DNA of 64,000 nucleotides from Bombus terrestris (Eukaryota; Arthropoda; Insecta; Hymenoptera; Apidae), in assembly GCF_910591885.1 (NCBI RefSeq), contig NC_063275.1, positions 6,932,501 through 6,996,500 of the forward strand. Reading direction: 5' to 3'. Below are positions 42,232 through 51,828 of this stretch, in pieces. The first letter of the stretch is position 1; each line of letters opens with the position of its first letter. Position numbers and translations under genes: made by a program. The notes beneath the pieces are model-generated. The model did no database searches. It saw only the letters and a list, made by a program, of their open reading frames with translations, and was not told the DNA's origin.

Positions 42232-43583
42232 TTTTTGCTTAGCACGTTTGTAATTAGTTGTAGCATGACTGTGATTTGTTGGGTTTGCTGTTTGAGTACT
42301 GCATTTTGTTCGCTTATCATTCTGGTTAGCATTTCGGTGTTCTTTATGGATTGTTTGAGCAGTTCTTTGATTTCTGCAGTGTCGTTGTTACTATTGCTGT
42401 GGTATTGGTTATGTGTGTGTGTTGGTTGGCTGGTTACTTGAGCATAGCTTAGACCACCAATGGTGTTGGTGCTGATAGGTTTGGTGTTTATTGCTTGCTC
42501 TGTATTTGGTAATATTTCAGGTTTTGTGCTGTCATGATGGGCTTGTGTGTTAGTGCTTGTCCTGCTTCGTAGGGGCGGGAACAGTTTTCGTTGTAGTTGT
42601 TTTCTTACTTCACAGCCTTTATAGCTGGCTGGGTGGTTACCGTTACAGTTGAAGCATTTAACTTTTTCTATTTTTCCTGAATATGGGCAGTGTGCAGTTA
42701 AGTGATTTTTTGCGCACTTGACGCAGGCTGGGCTTCTGTTGCAGTAGTTTTTAGTGTGTCCGTATTGTTGACACCGCATGCATTGAGGTATATCTTTTTT
42801 GTGTCGTGGTGGTTCGACTGTTACTATTGTGTTTAGTATTTGTTTGATATCATATATTTCCTTGTTATTGATTCTGGGTTCAAGTTCTATTAAGAATAGT
42901 GGTAGTGGTTGCTTTGTGTCGAATCTTGTTATATTGTTTATTGTTCTTGTTTGATGTCCAATTTTAGCTAACTCATCGCTTAGTTTATGTACGTTGGTTT
43001 TAGGATGCAATCCTCTTATGACAATTTTATAGCTCCTTTCAGTTTTAAGCTGATACGTGTGGTAGATAGCATTTTTTTCTTTTAATGCTTTTATAACTTT
43101 CCTAAATGATTCTGGTGTGTTTGTTTGAATTTTTACTTGATCCAATTTTGTTTGCTTTATTGTGTAATTGTTTTTCTCTTCTAGATTATTTAGTAGATCA
43201 ATGAGCGGGTCTATTATTTGGGCCTCGACAAAGATTGGTGGTGGTTTTGTAATATGGTTTGTTTGGATAGTGGTTTTACTTACGGGGTCAGCGTCTATTT
43301 CTTCAGTTAGTGAGTTGAAGGAGTTACTTAATGGTAATTGTTGCAGCCATCGCTGCTTTTCTGTGACTGGGTTTCCTATGGCACTTGTGTCTGTGGTTGT
43401 TTTACGTTTTTTGCTAGCCTTCACTGGCTTCCAGCTTTCATCCTGGTAGTATCTTTCATGTTCTGAATTGCTATCTTCCGGTCCCCGATGCTCTTTTGTT
43501 TCTTCTGTCTCCATGTTAGTTTGTTTGGTTTTTATATAATATGTTTCTCCTTTTGTTGCTATGTTTATAGTTGGTATCTGCAT
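42228..43583 (-). CDS. ORF1 (gag-like) of Jockey copy 5, long B-type form
   Basis: The codon at 43581-43583 is ATG here (TTG in copies 1-4), in the context ACAATGC and preceded in frame by TGA seven codons upstream. The predicted protein is therefore 451 residues, with a 23-residue N-terminal extension (MQIPTINIATK...). B-type markers are HRGPEDS, DTSAIG and LQQLPLS. Zinc knuckles lie at about residues 268-324. Initiation at the downstream METEETKE ATG remains possible. Confidence 0.88.
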   Translation of the reverse strand: MQIPTINIATKGETYYIKTKQTNMETEETKEHRGPEDSNSEHERYYQDESWKPVKASKKRKTTTDTSAIGNPVTEKQRWLQQLPLSNSFNSLTEEIDADPVSKTTIQTNHITKPPPIFVEAQIIDPLIDLLNNLEEKNNYTIKQTKLDQVKIQTNTPESFRKVIKALKEKNAIYHTYQLKTERSYKIVIRGLHPKTNVHKLSDELAKIGHQTRTINNITRFDTKQPLPLFLIELEPRINNKEIYDIKQILNTIVTVEPPRHKKDIPQCMRCQQYGHTKNYCNRSPACVKCAKNHLTAHCPYSGKIEKVKCFNCNGNHPASYKGCEVRKQLQRKLFPPLRSRTSTNTQAHHDSTKPEILPNTEQAINTKPISTNTIGGLSYAQVTSQPTHTHNQYHSNSNNDTAEIKELLKQSIKNTEMLTRMISEQNAVLKQQTQQITVMLQLITNVLSKK

Positions 43584-43681
43584 TGTTATTTTATTTCCTC
43601 CTCACTATCACTTTGCAGCACTATTACTTTGGAGCACTTTTTCACTATTCACTTATACCTGGAGAGGACGACCGTCTAGAC

Positions 43682-43687
43682 ACGTCC
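43682..43687 (-). promoter_or_regulatory. DPE, Jockey copy 5
   Basis: GGACGT at +28 to +33 from the element's first base (43714). Confidence 0.65.
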
Positions 43688-43714
43688 GTCCTCCTCGGCT
43701 GTCCGAGCAGGAGT

Positions 43715-43793
43715 CCCAGGAAATATATCTAAGGAAATATGAAGTATATGTTTAACCAGGAAGTTGAGACTAATGAAAATATATGTTAGGAAC
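43715..43793 (-). repeat. Satellite segment between Jockey copy 5 and B-type LTR (reverse)
   Basis: The first reverse-oriented satellite. It starts with two unexplained C (43715-43716), then caggaaatatat, the B-type target duplicate, and ends with ggaac (43789-43793), the LTR target duplicate. Confidence 0.9.
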
Positions 43794-44744
43794 TGATTAA
43801 TCGAGCTATCGCGGGGAGACGCGGTCGTTAGAATACGCGTCAACGGGAGTCGTAAATTCCCGTTACGATTAGAATAATCGACACCACGAATAGTTCGATC
43901 CCCGTATTTCGGTTAGGATAATCGGGGTGGTTAATGCGGTATAACACTGGGAGTCAGAGTTATAATAATGTATATTTCCAACACTTTATACAATCACACA
44001 AAGTAGTTAACGCCGTTGATTAAGATACAGATAACGAGAGAAGGGTTAGTCTTGGATGAGAGAAGGAGAGCTTTAGGCGCTCTAGGCTCTTGAGAGTTAT
44101 AGGAACTGTCGGAGTTCTGGATAAGTGAGAGCCTTAGAAGACTCTAGGACGCGTAGGCACCTTGATGAATGATGAAGGAACTCAGAAAGATACAGGAACG
44201 GTGAGAGTTGTAGGAAATGCAGGAACTCTAGGCACCGTGAGAGACGATCAAACTCTGAAGCTTATTCTAATGTGAATACGGAGGAAAGCTTGGTATGGGT
44301 GTGCCCTTTGAACGAAGAACGCGGATTCGTTGCTTACATTTTCAGTTAGGAAAGTGAGGGCAATGATCCGCGATGCTGATTGGTTATGACCAATGTTGGG
44401 AAGGAAGATAGGAGGAAGAAACCTCCTACCAACTTGGGTCCTAGGCGACATTGTTTCCAGGGAAACTCAGATTTTTCGTTGGGTATATCTCCGCTTTCCT
44501 CGTAATACTTAAGAGCACATAATAAACCCAAGGACCCTTCTAAAAAACCAGCTGAAAACACTTCTGGAATTAGAAAGTCCTTTCTGGCAAACAGATTGAC
44601 GTAAACCATGTGTGCGAACAATGCAGTTAAAATTTCGACTTTATGGTGGGTCCTTAGGCCTGTGGAGGGTTCGAAGGACGGCACGTAGACCGTTGGCTGT
44701 CACGCCGCGCGGGATGGAATGCAGATGTGTTGCGCAGTGTAACA
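43794..44744. mobile_element. Solo LTR, B-type, first copy (951 bp)
   Basis: Starts TGATTAATCGAGC, ends GTGTAACA, and is flanked by perfect 5-bp duplicates ggaac (43789-43793, 44745-44749). It is the same family as the A-type LTR (shared cgagctatcgcggggagacg and most of the right half), but about 95 bp longer and clearly diverged. The extra length lies in a region of degenerate tandem units with gagagtt(a/g)tagga at about 44030-44250. On the minus strand a TATAAAG occurs near 43984-43990. The distinct ends and target site mark an insertion independent of the A-type LTR. Confidence 0.85.
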
Positions 44745-47700
44745 GGAACTATAAAGAATCAGTGCAGCATAAAATTGAAAACGTAGCTCGCTCCGCTCGC
44801 TCGTAAAAAGATAGTCCAACCTCACAACCGATCCGGCACGTTCGCAAATTTGAAGTGAATTGCCTCCTTACCGAAAAACGAACGCAAGAGGGATTGGTTT
44901 TAGGTTAGGCTATAGTTTTTCGAGCGAGCGCAGCGAGCGAGCAATGCGTAAAGGTGCGTCACAAACCAATTGATTAGCACGTAGGTACACAGAAATATTT
45001 GCACCTGCCCGAGGAGCAGGAAGCTTTTATCGAACTGCTCACTTAGCAATGTTTACATGTTATCAATAGTTTTACACAAAGAGTAATAGTTCGGCGAAGT
45101 ACAGTGCAACGTGAGTACCAATATCGCTGAGAGAACTTGGAAATCACAGGAAATATATCTAAGGAAATATGAAGTATGTATACAGAAACAAGTTGAATCT
45201 AATGAAAATATATGTTAGGAATTATAAAGCATGTGTGTAGCATAAAATTTTAATCGTTGCTCGCTCGCTCCGCTCGCTCGTAAAAAGCTAGTCCAACCTC
45301 ACAATCGATCCGGCTCGTTCGCAAATTTGAAGTAAATCGCCCCCTTATCGAAGGCCGAACGCCAGTGGGATTGGTTTTAGGTTAGGCTATAGTTCTTCGA
45401 GCGAGCGAACAGAGCGAGCAATGCGTAAACGTGCGTTACAAACCAATTGATTGGCACGTAGGTACACAGAAATATTTGCACCTGCCCGAGGAGCAGGAAG
45501 CTTTTATCGAACTGCTCACTTAGCAATGTTTACATGTTATCAATAGTTTTACACAAAGAGTAATAGTTCGGCGAAGTACAGTGCAACGTGAGTACCAATA
45601 TCGCTGAGAGAACTTGGAAATCACAGGAAATATATCTAAGGAAATATGAAGTATGTATACAGAAACAAAGTTGAATCTAATGAAAATATATGTTAGGAAT
45701 TATAAAGCATGTGTGTAGCATAAAATTTTAATCGTTACTCGCTCGCTCCGCTCGTTTGTAAAAAGCTAGTCCAACCTCGCAAACCATTCGGCCCGCTCAA
45801 AAATTTGAAGTAAATCGCCTCCATATCGAAAATCGAACGCAAGGTGGATTGGTTTTAGGGTAAGTTATGAATCTAATGAAAATATATGTTTTGAATTATA
45901 AAGCATGTGTGTAGCATAAAATTTTAATCTTTACTCGCTCGCTCCGCTCGTTTGTAAAAAGCTAGTCCAACCTCGCAAACCATTCGGCCCGCTCATAAAT
46001 TTGAAGTAAATCGCCTCCATATCGAAAATCGAACGCAAGGTGGATTGGTTTTAGGGTAGGTTATGAATCTAATGAAAATATATGTTAGGAATTATAAAGC
46101 ATGTGTGTAGCATAAAATTTTAATCGGTACTCGCTCGCTCCGCTCGCTTGTAAAAAGCTAGTCCAACCTCACAAACCATTCGGCACGCTCATAAATTTGA
46201 AGTAAATAGCCACTATATCGAAAATCGAACGCAAGGTGGATTGGTCTTAGGGTAGGTTATGAATCTAATGAAAATATATGTTAGGAATTATAAAGCATGT
46301 GTGTAGCATAAAGTTTTAATCGTTGCTCGCTCGCTCCGCTCGCTCGTAAAAAGCTTGTCCAACCTCACAACCCATTCGGCACGCTCATAAATTTGAAGTC
46401 AATCGCCTCGATATCGAAAATCGAACGCAAGGTGGATTGGTTTTAGGTTAGGCTATAGTTTTGCGAGCGAGCGCAGCGAGCGAGCAATGCGTAAACGTGT
46501 GTTACTAACCAATTGATTGGCACGTAGGTACACAGAAATATTTGCTCCAGCCCGAGGAGCCGGAAGCATTTATCGAATTGCTCACTGAGCAAAGTTTACA
46601 TGTTATCAATATTTTTACACAAAGAGTAATAGTTCGGCGAAGTACAGTGCAACGTGAGTACCAATATCGCTGAGAGAACTTGGAAATCACAGGAGATATA
46701 TCTAAGGAAATATGAAGTATGTATACAGAAACAAAGTTGAATCTAATGAAAGTATGTGTTAGGAATTATAAAGCATGTGTGTAGCATAAAATTATAATCG
46801 TTGATCGCTCGCTCCGCTCGCTCGTAAAAAGCTAGTCCAACCTCACAATCGATCCGGCTCGCTCGCAAATTTGAAGTCAATCGCCTCCTTATCGAAGGCC
46901 GAACGCCAGTGGGATTGGTTTTAGGTTAGGCTATAGTTTTGCGAGCGAGCGCAGCGAGCGAGCAATGCGTAAACGTGTGTTACTAACCAATTGATTGGCA
47001 CGTAGGTACACAGAAATATTTGCTCCTGCCCGAGGAGCCGGAAGCTTTTATCGAATTGCTCACTGAGCAAAGTTTACATGTTATCAATATTTTTACACAA
47101 AGAGTAATAGTTCGGCGAAGTACAGTGCAACGTGAGTACCAATATCGCTGAGAGAACTTGGAAATCACAGGAGATATATCTAAGGAAATATGAAGTATGT
47201 ATACAGAAACAAAGTTGAATCTAATGAAACTATGTGTTAGGAATTATAAAGCATGTGTGTAGCATAAAATTATAATCGTTGATCGCTCGCTCCGCTCGCT
47301 CGTAAAAAGCTAGTCCAACCTCACAATCGATCCGGCTCGCTCGCAAATTTGAAGTCAATCGCCTCCTTATCGAAGGCCGAACGCCAGTGGGATTGGTTTT
47401 AGGTTAGGCTATAGTTCTTCGAGCGAGCGAACCGAGCGAGCAATGCGTAAACGTGCGTCACAAACCAATTGATTGGCACGTAGGTACTCAGAAATATTTG
47501 CACCTGCCCGAGGAGCCGGAAGCTTTTATTGAATTGCTCACTGAGCAATGTTTACATGTTATCAATAGTTTTACACAAAGAGTAATATTTCGGCGAAGTA
47601 CAGTGCAACGTGAGTACCAATATCGCTGAGAGAACTTGGAAATCACAGGAAATATATCTAAGGAAATATGAAGTCTGTATACAGAAACAAAGTTGAATCT

Positions 47701-49000
47701 AATGAAAATATATGTTAGGAATTATAAAGCATGTGTGTAGCGTAAAATTTTAATCGTTACTCGCTCGCTCCGCTCGTTTGTAAAAAGCTAGTCCAACCTC
47801 GCAAACCATTCGGCCCGCTCATAAATTTGAAGTAAATCGCCTCCATATCGAAAATCGAACGCAAGGTGGATTGGTTTTAGGGTAAGTTATGAATCTAATG
47901 AAAATATATGTTTTGAATTATAAAGCATGTGTGTAGCATAAAATTTTAATCGGTACTCGCTCGCTCCGCTCGCTTGTAAAAAGCTAGTCCAACCTCACAA
48001 CCGATGCGTCTCGCTCTCAAATTTGAAGTAAATCGCCTTCTTATCGAAGGTCGAACGCCAGTGGGATTGGTTTTAGGTTAGGCTATAGTTTTTCGAGCGA
48101 GCGCAGCGAACGAGCAAAGCGTAAACGTGCGTGACAAACCAATTGATTAGCACGTAGGTACACAGAAATATTTGCTCCTGCCCGAGGAGCCGGAAGCATT
48201 TATCGAATTGCTCACTGAGCAAAGTATACATGTCATCAATATTTTTACACAAAGAGTAATAGTTCGGCGAAGTACAGTGCAACGTGTGTACCAATTTCGC
48301 TGAGAAAACTTGGAAATAACAGGAAATATATGTAAGGAAATATAAAGTATATGTATAACCAGGAAGTTGAAACAAATGAAAATGTATGTTAGGAATTATA
48401 AAGAATGTGTGCAGCATAAGATTGTAATCGTTGCTTGCTCGCAGCGCTCGCTCTTAAAAAGATAGTCCAACCTCACAACCCATTCGGCACGCTCATAAAT
48501 TTAAGTAAATCGCCTCCATATCGAAAATCGAAAGCAAGATGGATTGGTTTTAGGGTAGCCTATGAAACTAATGAAAATATATGTTAGGAATTATAAAGAA
48601 TGAGTGTAGCATAAAAATGTAAACGTAGCTCGCTCCGCTCGTTCGTAAAAAGATAGTCCAACCTCACAACCGACCCGGCACGTTCGCAAATTTAAAGTGA
48701 ATTGCCTCCTTACCGAACAACGAACGCAAGAGGGATTGGTTTTAGGATAGGCTATAGTTTTGCGAGCGAGCGCAGCGAGCGAGCAATGCGTAAACGTGCG
48801 TTACTAACCAATTGATTGGCACGTAGGTACATAGAAATATTTGCACCTGCCCAAGGAGCGGGAAGCTTTTATCGAATTGCTCACTGAGCAAAGTTTGCAT
48901 GTTATCAATATTTTTACACAAAGAGTAATAGTTCGGCGAAGTACAGTGCAACGTGAGTACCAATATCGCTGAGAAATCTTGGGAATAACAGGAAATATAT
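44745..49000 (-). repeat. Satellite array, block S5 (reverse orientation)
   Basis: The same satellite as S1-S4 but reverse-complemented. Full monomers of about 478 bp are marked by gcgtaaacgtgcgt near 44946, 45424, 46490, 46968, 47446, 48118 and 48788. Runs of short monomers with a 195-bp period sit at about 45690-46450 and 47690-48000, and again near 48430-48640. There is no gene; reading frames of about 60-114 codons recur with the monomer and resemble nothing. It ends with caggaaatatat (48989-49000), the left target duplicate of copy 6. Confidence 0.92.
45867..46451 (-). repeat. Tandem short (195-bp) satellite monomers
   Basis: Three successive units begin gttatgaatctaatgaaaat near 45867, 46062 and 46257. 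Each holds the start of the AT-rich part joined directly to the GC-rich arm region, so it is the full monomer with about 280 bp deleted. The 195-bp period shows that the deleted form amplified on its own. Confidence 0.8.
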
Positions 49001-49128
49001 ATATATTTTTTTTTTTATTTATTTATTAAAATTCACAATTTGTCCAATTTGGACATTTGGTGGAATTTTTTAACGGTTAAATTAGCATGTTGGTGGCTAC
49101 CCCCAGCGGGGTACCATCCTCGTGTTTC

Positions 49129-51828
49129 TTAGGTTATGTCCTTTATAAGGTATGCTGGGTGCTTCCTTTTTAGTCTTCTGTCCATGTTTGTGATTTTGTA
49201 TGTTTCCGCAGCTAGCCGGTTTATGTGTGTTGCTATTCTTAATTTGTATTTCTCGGAGTATCTGTTGATTTCTTCCTTGACCGTTGGCATTCCCAGGTCC
49301 CTTCGTATATCTTCGTTTCTGACGTACCAAGGTCCGTTTACTATTGTCCTGAGGATTTTAGCCTGTATTACCTCTATTTTGTTTATATGGCTCATTGCTG
49401 CCGTCCCCCATAGTGGTATTCCGTACGTCCAGATTGGTTTTATGATCGTTTTATATATTTTTAACTTGTTTTCTGTGCTTAGTTTGGATTTTCGGCTTGT
49501 TAGCCAATGCATTTGTCTTCTTGTTTTCTGTATTTTTTCTACTATTGATTTGATGTGTAGTTTCCAGGTGAGTTTTTGATCTAAGTGGAGTCCTAGGTAT
49601 TTGACATGCCTTGTTTGCGTTATATGCGTGCCGTTCAATAGGATGTTTGGTGGTGTCTTTTTCCGTAGCGTGAATGTAATATGGTTGCATTTATTGGGGT
49701 TTGCTTTTATTTGTTTTTCTTGTAGCCAATTTTCTATTTTTACGATGTGTTCTTGTAGTATTTTGACTGCCGTTTCTGGGTTAGTATGCCTGACTAGTAT
49801 AGCTGTGTCGTCCGCGAATGTCAATACTGTGCTGTTGGTAGTTGTTGGTATGTTCGCCGTGTATAATGTGTATAGTATTGGGCCTAGGACGCTTCCTTGT
49901 GGTACCCCGGCCTTGATGTCTTTAACTTGAGAATGTGTGTCCTTGATTTTTATTACGAAGGTTCTGCAGCTTAGGTAGGATTTTATTAAGTGGTGTATTT
50001 GCTCCGGGAATTGTTTCCTAATTGTTTGTAGTAGACTTTCATGGTTAATTTTATCGAATGCTTTCTCTATGTCTATGAAGAGGGCTGTGCAGTATTCCTT
50101 GTTTTCTAGTGCTACTATTATTTCGTTTATAAGCCTGTGCATTTGCTCTATCGTGGAGTGTTTGTTTCTGAAACCAAATTGGTGATCCGGTATTAGTTTT
50201 TTTGTCTCTATTATTGGTTTTATGCGGTCGTATATTATCTTTTCCAGTATTTTGGAAAATACTGGAAGCAGTGATATTGGTCTGTAAGATGCAGTTTGGT
50301 GCGGGTCTTTGCCTGGTTTATGTAACATTTTGATCTGTGCTAATTTCCATGGTTTGGGGAAGTATTGAATTCTTAGAATTGCGTTGAATATTACTGTTAT
50401 TAGTCTTATTGCTTTTGGCGGAAGGTTTTTTAAGATTTTACCATTAATTAGGTCGATTCCTGGCGCTTTGTTGTTTTTTGTTTTATCAATTATGTTTCTA
50501 ATTTCTTGTGCCGATGTTTTAGGTATGGTGTATTCCTTGTCGGCTATGGTAGCTGTGGTTTGTGGATCCTCCTCCGTATGACTTTTGAGGTTGCTGTTGT
50601 TGATAATGTGTGGTGTGAATGTGTTGTAGAGGTGGTTGGAGAATTCTTCAGCTTGTTCTTCGTTGCTTCTTGCCCATGTGTTATCTGCTTTTCTGATTGC
50701 CGGGACGGGTATTATTGGCTTCCTTATTTTTTTCGTGGCTTTCCATAGTGAATAGTTGGTGTTCTCGTGTGTGGAGAGTGTCCCTATGAACTTTGAGAAT
50801 TCGTTATCGTTGTGCTCCTTTATTTTGTTTTTTATTTCCTTTGCAAGTTTGTTTAAGGGTTTTTTGTTTTCTCGGGTTCTGTATTTTTGCCATTTTGCTT
50901 TTGCTTTTCTTTTTTCTTTGATTTTGTCGAGTATTTCTTGCGGGATTGTTATTGTTTGTCTGCTGGTTGGTTCGGGAGTAGTGGTTGTCCTTGCTGCTTC
51001 CTGAATAGTTGCTGTCAATGTTGTTACTGCCTGTTCTATGTGTTCAGGAGTTTTTAACGGGATGTTGCAGTTTATTTTGCTTTCTATTATTTCTCTGAAA
51101 GTTTGCCAATTGGTGGTTTTATTGCATAGTGTTTCTGGTTTGCTATAGTGAATTGGTTTGTTTCTGTATCCAATTATTATGGGTGTATGATCGGAGCTGA
51201 GCTCGAGGTTGGGTGTTATTTTTAGTTTATTTGTGTTTAGTCCCCTTGTAACTGCAAAGTCCAGAAGATCTGGTTTTTTGTTCTGGTCAGTCGGCCAATG
51301 TGTCGGTGTTCCTGTGGATAATATATTGAGGTTATTATTTCTAATGTATTTTTCCAGTGTTCTACCTCGAGGTGTAATGTTTCTTGATCCCCAGAGCGTG
51401 TGCTTTGAGTTGTAGTCTCCCGCTGCGATGTACTTGTCCCCTAGGTCCTGGAAGTATTCTTCCCACATTTGTGTTGTTATTTTGTGTCGCGGAGGCACGT
51501 ATACTGCTGACAACTGGAAGTAGTTGCTGCTAGTTTGAACTGTAACAGTGGTTGCTTGTAAATATTCTTTGTTAACTTGGCTGTGAAGATAATGTTTGAT
51601 ATCGTTTCTGACTATCACTGCTGTCCCTCCGTGAGCTTTTCCTGAGGGGTGTTTGGTATCATATATGGTGTAGTATGGTATTTTCAAATAGCTTTTTGTA
51701 GTGAAGTGTGTTTCTGAGACAAGTAGTATGTCTATATTATTATTGTATATGAATGTTTTAGTTTCGAGGGCCCGTTGTTGTAGGCCGTTTGAGTTCCAGG
51801 CTGCTATTTTTAGAGTGTCCGTTTTTAT
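49129..51828 (-). CDS. ORF2 of Jockey copy 6: endonuclease-reverse transcriptase
   Basis: Intact 899-residue frame with RT-consensus KAFD and SYLSCRTF. It has the most private changes of any copy: PTDQNKKP for PTDLNKKP and PIIIGYRNK for PIIIEYRNK (both near the end of the endonuclease domain, the second six residues after the catalytic His), ENKKPLNKL for ENKKHLNKL, and a C-terminus RKHPAYLIKDIT. Catalytic residues are unchanged. Confidence 0.92.
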   Translation of the reverse strand: MKTDTLKIAAWNSNGLQQRALETKTFIYNNNIDILLVSETHFTTKSYLKIPYYTIYDTKHPSGKAHGGTAVIVRNDIKHYLHSQVNKEYLQATTVTVQTSSNYFQLSAVYVPPRHKITTQMWEEYFQDLGDKYIAAGDYNSKHTLWGSRNITPRGRTLEKYIRNNNLNILSTGTPTHWPTDQNKKPDLLDFAVTRGLNTNKLKITPNLELSSDHTPIIIGYRNKPIHYSKPETLCNKTTNWQTFREIIESKINCNIPLKTPEHIEQAVTTLTATIQEAARTTTTPEPTSRQTITIPQEILDKIKEKRKAKAKWQKYRTRENKKPLNKLAKEIKNKIKEHNDNEFSKFIGTLSTHENTNYSLWKATKKIRKPIIPVPAIRKADNTWARSNEEQAEEFSNHLYNTFTPHIINNSNLKSHTEEDPQTTATIADKEYTIPKTSAQEIRNIIDKTKNNKAPGIDLINGKILKNLPPKAIRLITVIFNAILRIQYFPKPWKLAQIKMLHKPGKDPHQTASYRPISLLPVFSKILEKIIYDRIKPIIETKKLIPDHQFGFRNKHSTIEQMHRLINEIIVALENKEYCTALFIDIEKAFDKINHESLLQTIRKQFPEQIHHLIKSYLSCRTFVIKIKDTHSQVKDIKAGVPQGSVLGPILYTLYTANIPTTTNSTVLTFADDTAILVRHTNPETAVKILQEHIVKIENWLQEKQIKANPNKCNHITFTLRKKTPPNILLNGTHITQTRHVKYLGLHLDQKLTWKLHIKSIVEKIQKTRRQMHWLTSRKSKLSTENKLKIYKTIIKPIWTYGIPLWGTAAMSHINKIEVIQAKILRTIVNGPWYVRNEDIRRDLGMPTVKEEINRYSEKYKLRIATHINRLAAETYKITNMDRRLKRKHPAYLIKDIT

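Larger units (their letters stand above)
39405..43714 (-). mobile_element. Jockey-clade retrotransposon, copy 5: A/B recombinant
   Basis: Structurally full length (T-run 39405-39419; 5' end at 43714), but its flanks do not match. The 3' side carries the A-type duplicate agttgctttg, whereas the 5' side runs into cccaggaaatatat, the B-type flank of copies 6-7. Internal markers agree: up to 39590 it reads A-type (ctgctttgtg, ctgtccatat), and from 40379 it is B-type (gcttaggta, gaatgctttc, and the ORF1 and 5' UTR variants). An exchange between an A-type and a B-type element within about 39590-40379 explains it. One A-like base near 42063 suggests additional gene conversion or polymorphism. Confidence 0.9.
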
